From Tomocerus qinae (Eukaryota; Arthropoda; Collembola; Entomobryomorpha; Tomoceridae): a stretch of DNA of 64,000 bases. Made by a program: the position numbers and the translations under genes. The notes under the pieces were generated by a model. The model saw nothing but the letters and a program-made list of their open reading frames with translations. It was not told where the DNA came from and searched no databases. Below, in pieces: positions 56,262 to 64,000 of this stretch; the first letter of the stretch is position 1; every line of letters begins with the position of its first letter. The DNA lies in NCBI GenBank assembly GCA_020055645.1, contig CM034547.1, positions 23,584,513-23,648,512 on the forward strand, read 5' to 3'.

Positions 56262-56793
56262 CTTTTGAGAACTGGCTTGAAAGCAGTTGTTGTGAGGTCA
56301 GCTGAAGAGGTCAACCCTGAAGAGTTAGGAGCTCCTGGTGCGAAATGAGACAAACTGCCAGAGAGAAGGGGCACTTTTAAATTGGGTGGCGTTTGCGGAG
56401 GGGTGTCTGTGCCTACTCCTTCGGATGCGACGGGAGGTAGAAAGCCGCCGTAACGGTAGGCGGGCGGCAGTGCGAAACTCCAGGAGGAAGAGACGGGCGG
56501 GGCGGCAACGGCTGCGGGATGGTGAGACATGTGGCTATTACTATGTCCGTGACTACTATGGCTATTTACATGTCCACTGTGTCCATGAACATGTCCATGA
56601 ATATGACCATGTAGGAGCTGAGGAGGCGGCGGAGTTTTACACGCCGCTGTGTCGGCCAAAGACCAAATTTTGGGTTTGGCGGCAGCGGCACAGTCTGACT
56701 TGAGGTCACTTGACGGGTCATTCTTAACCCCAATTGTATTATTATTGTTTACCCCTGGGGATGAGGAAGGGCCATGAGAAGAGTCACCATCGT
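56262..56793 (-). CDS. ara/caup: Gene B, large C-terminal exon
   Basis: A 532-nt exon. The acceptor CTATTGCAG before ACGATGG completes the Asp codon opened by the homeobox exon. The donor is CTCAAAAG followed by GTGAGC, leaving two bases (AG) for the next exon. Near exon residues 40-50 it encodes KPKIWSLADTA, the post-homeodomain motif conserved in Iroquois/IRX proteins. It then has a Pro run, a His-rich tract with 13 His (residues 62-92), YRYGGFLPP, TDTPPQTPP and a conserved-looking end TTAFKPVLK. It has no in-frame stop, so at least one more exon exists to the left. Ala, Pro, Ser and His richness suits a regulatory C-terminal domain; that role is inferred. The open frame on the opposite strand is a shadow. 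Confidence 0.92.
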
Positions 56794-58550
56794 CTGCAAT
56801 AGACCAGTACAAACACTTACATCCTCTCTCCTACTAATTTCCACATCCTTTCATTACCACAATAACTATGTAAATACAAATAATAGAGCTATGTGTTGTT
56901 AGTATTTAAGTATATTTACGTGTATTTTATACAATTTGTTTTTTATACATGCAAAACCTGATGATCAGCTAAAATGAGATAATACATAGATGTGAATTCA
57001 TTTTCTAGGCAATTGATTCGGAAACCATAATAGTAATGGAGTCATATTAAATTACATTATGTACATTTTGTGTCAACCCTGTCACCCCTCCCTCGTGCCT
57101 CTTTCTTTCTCACAATCACTCACTCAGTGCCTAGAATACTAAACAAGCAGCTCCGGCTTTAAAAAGTCAGTGCAATTAAGTGTCACATTTTGATTAAGGA
57201 TGGATTATCTATAATGTGTGTTGTGTCGGGTCGTTCTGTATTCTAGTATATTGGTAAGTGCCCAAACTCATAGTGGTGGGATGAAAATACGTGTGGTGGT
57301 AAATGTGCTACAACAATGCCCATCTACATATAATGCCAAAGTAAGTAAAATATTTGTGTAAGGAATATTATTGGTATGAAGCATCTCTGACTTAAGGCTG
57401 CGTTGACTTGGGTGATGTTGATAGCATAGGAGACGAGATTATTATTATGTGTACATACATACGTTACGTACGAACGTGTCCGTGATTGTGTATGGTTGAG
57501 TGCAAGTAAAAAGAGAGTCTCGTCGGCTGAAAGTAATCCTTGATGAAGTATGGGCCAAGGGGATTCTATAATCCTCTGTCTCTCTAACCCTTACCCTTTA
57601 TCCCCTCATATTACTCACATATTCACCCTGGCCTGACTTGACTGACTAAACTAAAACTCGACGATCTCCTACCGAATGCTCAATGCAATCTAATGTAATG
57701 CTCACTCACAACAATGCAATCACTCACTCAGTCATTCACTCAGACTTCTCTTTACTCTCAATATCACACTCTATATTCTTTGACTTATGTACAGTATTAG
57801 TTTGTGGATGATATGCACTTGAGTATGTATGTACACTAGTATACTACGAGTATTAGCACTTACATAGTAGTCTCTGTATGTACATCTATTAATATGTATC
57901 TGTGTATGTATTAGTATAATATGCAATCAAATCATGTAACGCACTAGCTGTCTTCTTGTCTGCTAAATCCCTAATAATATATTTCGCATCGTTATCATCC
58001 TCCCAATAGCTACTTATGTACTGATCCATTTATTTTTCCTTGACTACCTAACATTTAATTTATTGCTACTAGTGTTTTGTCTAGCTAGAGCTAACCAAAC
58101 CAGACGAAGCGATAACAATTTTGACTTTCTTTGGTTTGCCTTTGTTTTGGTAGAGAGGAGACGCATTTAACGAAGCCTAACTGTGAACTACAGAACACGA
58201 ATCATACAAATGTATTTATTAGCTAGTTTGTGTGTTATAGATGTTATTAGTTCAATACAGCGGAACTTTAAGCGTTAAGGCCCCCTTAACTCAATCTACC
58301 AAATTAATAGTGATCATCAAATCACGTAGGAATTCAGTTCCACCAATCTAACTAGAATTATTTCTGTTCTATTTATACTACTTTGGCATTCTATTTAGTA
58401 CACTTTAGAATCAGATTGTTAGTGGGTTGGGTATCTATAACTAGATAATTGTACCTTTGTAATTGCTAAAAGTAACTCGCTTTAACCATATTTTTATGAA
58501 TGAACCCACTAGTTCTACTTCTCACAATAAAGCTTTCTAGTAGTACTTAC
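56794..58550 (-). other. Gene B intron after the homeobox exon
   Basis: A 1757-nt intron with GTAAGT donor and TTGCAG acceptor. Nothing else was recognised in it. Confidence 0.85.
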
Positions 58551-58822
58551 CGTCATCGTCTTTGATATCGTCGTCGTCGTCATCGGTTTTATTCTTCGGC
58601 TCCCACGTCATTTTATTTTCTTTTTTGAGTCTTCGCCTCGCATTTGCGAACCAGGTGGACACTTGTGTCAAAGTCATTTTTGTGATAATGGCCAACATGA
58701 TTTTTTCCCCTTTCGTCGGGTAAGGGTTCTTTTTGTGTTCATTTAGCCAAGCTTTTAATGTCGCCGTGGATTCTCTGGTAGCGTTTTTTCTCCGCGCGGC
58801 CAAGTCGTAGCCTCCACCATAC
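58551..58822 (-). CDS. ara/caup: Gene B, homeobox exon (complete TALE homeodomain)
   Basis: A 272-nt exon. The acceptor is CCGTCTTCAG before GTATGG and the donor is GATGACG followed by GTAAGT. It encodes YGGGYDLAA and then a full 63-residue TALE homeodomain (58609-58797) starting [10 protein letters not shown]. The three-residue loop extension includes PYP, and recognition helix 3 reads [13 protein letters not shown]. Canonical position 50 is Ala (WFAN), as expected for the Iroquois class. An acidic run follows ([12 protein letters not shown]), another family hallmark. The protein should bind DNA and regulate patterning genes. The homeodomain looks intact with no unusual residue. The exon ends on the first base of a codon, which the next exon completes as Asp. 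This is the strongest identification in the window. Confidence 0.97.
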
Positions 58823-61760
58823 CTGAAGACGGCAAAGAAGAATAGAAAGACAATCGTCAGAAGAGACATATGTATTGTGGCAATGCAAACGAGAACAATT
58901 AACCTTTTATTCGAACAAGTTTCTTGGCTCATTACTTCATTTGCTCCTTGTAATTAGGTACACGTCTCTGTGTGTATGTACAAGTGTAGTTTATGATTAT
59001 GTGTTGCATTATTATGATAATTTACGGGCATATAAATTCCCTGTGAATTTTCCCATTAAGCTAAACACAGAGAGTGTTAGACATTCTGAGTGTTAGAATC
59101 GGCGCATCAATCAGCAAATATTGCTCTTTAACGACAGGCTAATTTGAAGCAGACAAGAGTGCAGAGTACTATTCACACCTCACTATCCTTGCATAAACGT
59201 CACGCACTGTTAATTGCCTTGAAAAAATGAGGTAGGTCAAGTGCCAACGGAAAAGATACAGTCAGGATAAAACATCAAAGTGCACTGGGTACGTTTCAGC
59301 TTGTAAATCCTACTAAAGATATTCCTGTCTCTCTCTCCAATATAATATGCAACACTAGCATTTACAATATAATTGTAGTATCACTCAACTGTCCATAACA
59401 TATTGTGGACGCTAACGCTACGTTACACAAAAATCTTCAAATAACAAAACCCATCATTGTATAAATAATATTTGAACACTGTACTGTGAGTGAACATTAA
59501 AAATGATTGTATAAATAAAGTAGGTACATGTTACTTTGTAGACATTGCATTAAAGTTGCATTAAAAATGCGTACGTGTGTACTAATGCATGCATTACATT
59601 GTACTTAGTTGCTTAACTATAACACAAGTAATTAATAACGCTGCCTCGGACTATAATGGAGGAGTACAGGAAATGCAAAAGCATCACATCGCTAACTTTT
59701 GCCAGGAGAAGAGTGAAGCAACAGTAATAAAAAGATTTTTACTGTAATTAATAGTTATTATAAGTAAGTAAACCATAGGAAAGGGTGTTACACTAATAAA
59801 ACTCCTCGTCAGCACTTATGATTACGATTATGCTATGGTTTTACGTAACCCGAGAGAGCACATTCGATTTCGAGCAAAAGTCTTAACTTTATTTAGCATT
59901 TATTTCTAAGTGTGTGTCACCAAGTGTCCTTTATACACTTGCATTTAGACTGGAGTCGGGCGCGTAAGTAACTCACACAGTATGAGAACAACCCTTTGTG
60001 TCGTTTGATTTGCTCCCTGCTGTGACCCCACTTAAAAGAGCTCCCCTTAATGCATTTCCTCTAACTTGGCTTCCGCTGGTTACCCGGGTATTTCCGACTC
60101 ACACATTCATCTCTCAATTTTATGGCTCACGCTCGTGTATAAATATTATGGGCTGGACTAAATGTAATGCCATGCTATGTCATGTCATGCCATTACTTAG
60201 CTAGCTATCTCTCTTGTACTACTACTGTAATTTCTTGATTCGTCATGCTTACTTTACTTGGCTCAGTTAGCCATGCCTGCCCGATCTCTGCCTTATCCTC
60301 AGCTTATGTTTAGCTAGTAACTTAGATTCTCCGTCTTCCTTTCGCAAAACTGCTTATTGTTGTAGAATTATTCTTAGTTTTAATACTCGTTTCGTTACAT
60401 GCATGTATCCATTATAGTGTTACGTCTATCTTTAGTGCTCCTATCTAATTCTAATTGTACGTGAGTAAAAAACTACATAGTTACGTGTACTACTACTACG
60501 TCTCCTATACTCAGCATTGTAGATAGAGATATCTCTTTAAGTAGAGGCTTATCTCTTGCACAAATCTCAACCCATCTATCTATACTGTATTGCACACGTA
60601 CGAGTCATTAAACGAGGCCTGCCATAGAGCATTGAGATTCAGCAATGTGTACAGATAATTGCGCTGCAACAATGCTTACTAGCGATTACAATACATGCAT
60701 ATACATACTACTCGTGTATTTTGTCAAGTTGCAAAACCCATAAAAGGTAATAAAACCACTAAAGCTTCAAATTTGTATCCAATTCCTTCTCAGACATCCG
60801 TGCTTAGGTTGTTGCATCCAAATACATTCCAATTCATTTACAGACAGTCAGCAGACTGCAACTACTCTCATATTTATAACTGGATAAGAACAAAGGTCAA
60901 AATCATGGTGAGATCAGGAGAATTCCTTTGAGAATACCATACTGTAGTACTTGTATATATTTATACTGTTCTTAGAGTACCTATTTAATAGAATGATCTC
61001 TTTGTAGTAAATATAGTAGAAAATGTGAGACGTAGAAGACTCGTATCTTTTTGTAAAGATAGTAAATCTTAAGAGATCCAGATAGAATTAATCTGTTTCT
61101 ATTTATGTCTATGAGTGTATCTATAATTCGTGTTCATGTCTGCACTTACACACACACACAGAGACGGAGATACTATATATATAGTAGATAGAATGAAAAG
61201 CCAAGGATTATTAGATGTAATAGATTAGACTTGCCACTAATTCAATTAAAAATTCATGAGCCCCGCAATCCGTCTCCCCAAATTTAAGAGAGATGAGCTA
61301 TTGAGCTCTCGTTTGTGGCTCACTGGCTGGCTGACTTTACTGAATTTGACGGTGTGCTGAGAGGTTAAGTTAATAATGAAAGGCACCACAATTTGTTAGA
61401 ATTTGGAATTGAGAATAGAGTCATGGAGTGTATACATTAAGGGATATACATATGTATTAGGCAGATATTTCCAATGATTTAGATTTCACGTGAAGGTAGG
61501 AGGAAGACAATGGGATAGGGAAGTAAAGGGTGATATGATGTGATTGTGATACGGAGATGCGATGACCGAGATGGTTGATACAGATGGGAAGTTCTGGAGA
61601 CAAGGGGGTATGGACCACGTCACAATAAATCAGTAAAGCCAGCGAGCAGTGGCAGTGGTTCTCTAATCTAATTTGGGAAAGTCAGTGTGTGGGATCATGA
61701 AATTTCATGTGATCAGTATGGGGTAGTGATGAGCAGGGGGTTGTGAGTTTAGAGACTGAC
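58823..61760 (-). other. Gene B intron before the homeobox exon
   Basis: A 2938-nt intron with GTCAGT donor and TCTTCAG acceptor. Nothing else was recognised in it. Confidence 0.85.
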
Positions 61761-61882
61761 CCGTATGCTGCTGCGAAGGTCGGGTCATAAGGATAGTAGC
61801 CTGAGTTAAGACTCCCAGGGTTTGGCCAGCATGACACGTCGCCAGTTCCGCTCCCTTCTTTCAGACCTGCATACGCCCCACC
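61761..61882 (-). CDS. ara/caup: Gene B, exon just before the homeobox
   Basis: A 122-nt exon (40 codons plus 2 nt). The acceptor TTTGTTAG before GGTGGGGCG gives phase 0 and joins SPL of the previous exon to GGAYAGLKEGSGTGDV. A nearer AG (TATGCAG, 18 nt downstream in the transcript) would give the wrong frame with a stop, so the upstream acceptor decides the start. The exon encodes YYPYDPTFAAAYG, the tyrosine-rich stretch that precedes the homeodomain in Iroquois proteins. It ends GG before GTCAGT and joins the G of the next exon to make Gly-Tyr-Gly-Gly-Gly-Tyr. The gene A exon at 1927-2060 is its counterpart, with the same phases (0 and 2). Confidence 0.85.
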
Positions 61883-63049
61883 CTAACAAACACATCCATT
61901 ATCAGACAAACAGATCCCATTCACGAATAACATATCTCTTACACTCTCCTATTACTAAACCTTACCTTACCCTGGCTGGACAAATATATATGATAATATA
62001 TTTAAGTGCAGCTATTTAACCGACGACCTAAAGGTAGACATATTTTCATTGTTGTCCACTCATTACTACTATTTGCCACACTGCTAAGGATTGTCGTTTT
62101 GACGCTAGTAAACGTTCCTTCATTCTGAATATTAGCTACTGAAAACGCTCCTTTTCTCCCTAATGACTAATGTCTGTATTTTACTTACAGTTACTCTATT
62201 TTGCTTGCTTTCTATTACTGCCATTTTTATATGTAGTCCAACAGCGCGTACATATGTACTAGGCATTTTATCCTCGAATGCGTATCTAGTAACTATCTAC
62301 AAAAATACTTATCTGAATACTGTAATAGGGCTTGCTTACTATTTAATAACGATGTAGTAAATGTTTTACAGTAATTGAGCACATTTTAACTATTCATAAG
62401 TCAACAATTTCGACAAATAAATAAAACAAAATGTAAATAAGAGAAATTACTAGGAAGATTTTATCTACTCTACTAACTCACTAGAGAAACATGTGTAGTT
62501 TACTATACCTCATAAATGACATAGCATAAATACATGTACTGCTATATTATTATACCTATATACGGACTATTATGTGGTAAAAGAGTTTCATTCTGGTACT
62601 GCCTACCTGTAGTAGAGACATATAGATATATCGATCCCTAATATAAACATACGTATTACAAGTATAAAAGTAGTTTTTAGTTTGTAAATACTATTATACG
62701 GTTACTAGTGAAGTAAGACACATTACATTCTTTACATGTGTCTTACGATATTTATAGACATATGTTTTGTATATTTGTCTGAGTGTAAATAACGCAGTAT
62801 ATTTCATAAGTAGCGTACGAAAAACAAATTCTCAGACAGAATGAAAATGTCATAGTCATGTCATGTCCATGTAAAGATAAATGATGAATGTTATGTGCCC
62901 AAACGTATGTTTTCTATGAAATCTGATCTGTCCCTACAACATTAGATTCGACTCTCCTACTTACATTACATTACAAACAACAGATACTTTGTCTTTGAAC
63001 GAAGGGAAGGCAAAAGAGCGTTAAAAAAGTGACAAATAGTTGTGCTTAC
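61883..63049 (-). other. Gene B intron between the two pre-homeobox exons
   Basis: A 1167-nt intron with GTAAGC donor and TTGTTAG acceptor. It is AT-rich with no internal feature recognised. Confidence 0.85.
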
Positions 63050-63331
63050 CAGTGGCGAGTAAAAGGCAGATGACTCCAGGGATGGGTAAGGGTTCTGTTC
63101 TGTCGGCGGGGGGTAAGGGGCAGGGGCATAGGCAGCGAGTCGAGGATATGATGACAAGGTCAGTCTGGCAGGGTCATACTGGCATGAACACACAGACTGA
63201 CCTGTCACTGGGTCAGTCACAAGAGGACGGCCTCCTTCGCAACAAGATGTGCCGGGAGATGTGGTTACCCCCGTTGGGGATGTGGAGCCACTCATTCCTC
63301 CAGAAGATGAATTCGGTGAGCCCAACAAATG
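63050..63331 (-). CDS. ara/caup: Gene B (Iroquois, ara/caup type), N-terminal-region exon
   Basis: Internal coding exon of an Iroquois homeobox transcription factor that acts in the nucleus. It has 94 codons and is phase 0 at both ends: acceptor TTGTTTTCAG before CAT, donor CACTG followed by GTAAGC. It starts HLLGSPNSSSGG. At residues 30-53 it carries the conserved Iroquois N-terminal motif (CCEGGRPLVTDP, then GQSVCSCQYD). PARLTLSSYPRL and a Pro/Tyr-rich stretch ending SSAFYSPL follow. These strings match the ara/caup subgroup as I know it. The initiator Met is not in this exon. The first coding exon should lie to the right, and I could not find it before 64000. The long open frame on the other strand here is a shadow. 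The family is clear; the ara/caup assignment is by motif recall, not alignment. Confidence 0.88.
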
Positions 63332-64000
63332 CTGAAAACAATAAACAATCCAAAATTATTTTATATTCTCTCACGCTTCGAGATGAACTGAATTGTAATT
63401 GTCCAATCCATGCAAGTGCACACACACAGCACAGATTACAAGAGAGTGGAAGTCATAGGGAGATACGTAGTAGGTAGGAGAGGGATATAGGTACATACTT
63501 CTACTCTAGTACATACAGTTTACACAGTTACTAAGAGGTTTACCCACTACTTTGCCTAATAATAATGTCAATTCCACTTGTATTACTTTCTGCTTATCAT
63601 CTCCACAAATAGTTACAAATGTAAAGTAAATGTAAATAAAGACATTATTATTATCGCTACAATACATTCCAAATGACAGATACGATTACAATACACAACT
63701 ACTTACATAGTGGATTAGTCGACACTATTATTAATTTGAATTACTTAGTTGCTTATTGCTAAGGATAAATGCAGTCATTTGGGTACCACTTTATTACCAC
63801 CCGGACTCTACAATCATACGTTCCATTCCAATTACATAAATAGAACATAATATTTCCACATCAAGGTAATTTTGGAATATTGATACTAAGTATAAGACAT
63901 AATAATACGAGATAGTAATAGTCCTTCCATACAATATCTGCTTTTAAATATTTTTAAAAATACTAAAATCCAGGTGAAGATTTTTAATGGTCTTGTAGAT
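63332..64000 (-). other. Gene B upstream intron (partial)
   Basis: Sequence upstream of the exon at 63331. I searched for an Iroquois first exon (Met followed by a Tyr/Phe/Gly-rich start) and saw none, so the first exon lies beyond the window. Confidence 0.7.

Noticed and set aside
56338-56703. 121-residue plus-strand ORF
   Set aside because: Antisense shadow of gene B exon 4; Arg/Gly richness follows from the Pro/Ala/His codons opposite.
63040-63477. 145-residue plus-strand ORF
   Set aside because: Antisense shadow of the gene B N-terminal exon.

Overview
The window is eukaryotic: AT-rich, intron-rich and gene-poor, with no bacterial-style operons. The protein-coding content I can support is mainly two Iroquois-class (TALE homeobox) genes lying in tandem on the minus strand. 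This is the layout of an arthropod Iroquois complex (ara/caup upstream, mirr downstream). I infer an arthropod because the right-hand gene carries ara/caup-type signatures ([23 protein letters not shown]) and the left-hand gene carries mirr-type ones (LLNYQRL, YPFNG). I cannot name the species.

Right side (about 41.5-63.3 kb, minus strand): gene B, ara/caup type. Four internal exons join in frame: 63331-63050, 61882-61761, 58822-58551 (complete 63-residue homeodomain) and 56793-56262 (KPKIWSLADTA motif, His-rich tract, C-terminal FKPVLK). The first coding exon is beyond the right edge. A possible last exon, much less certain, is at about 41.68-41.54 kb.

Left side (about 1.9-14.2 kb, minus strand): gene A, mirr type. 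Two exons, 9818-9546 and 2060-1927, have the same intron phases as their gene B counterparts. The homeobox exon must lie beyond the left edge. A phase-compatible upstream exon candidate ends at 14063. Gene A has two poly-alanine tracts and a shortened version of the conserved N-terminal cysteine motif.

Between them (about 14-56 kb) is a large stretch with almost no convincing coding sequence. It holds a small element with a single-exon FLYWCH zinc-finger ORF (39274-39483) between inverted clusters of a short repeat. It also holds a 1.7-kb 24-bp minisatellite (about 35.1-36.85 kb) interrupted by a 158-bp hairpin element. Candidate regulatory sites include a CTCF-like motif at 29182, a GAGAG/GCCAT plus CRE cluster at 49118-49138, a perfect Rel/NF-kB site and an inverted Grainyhead-type pair. 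Large noncoding domains of this kind are typical around Iroquois genes, so most of this DNA may be cis-regulatory. That is inference. I see no rRNA or tRNA gene, CRISPR array or complete autonomous transposon.
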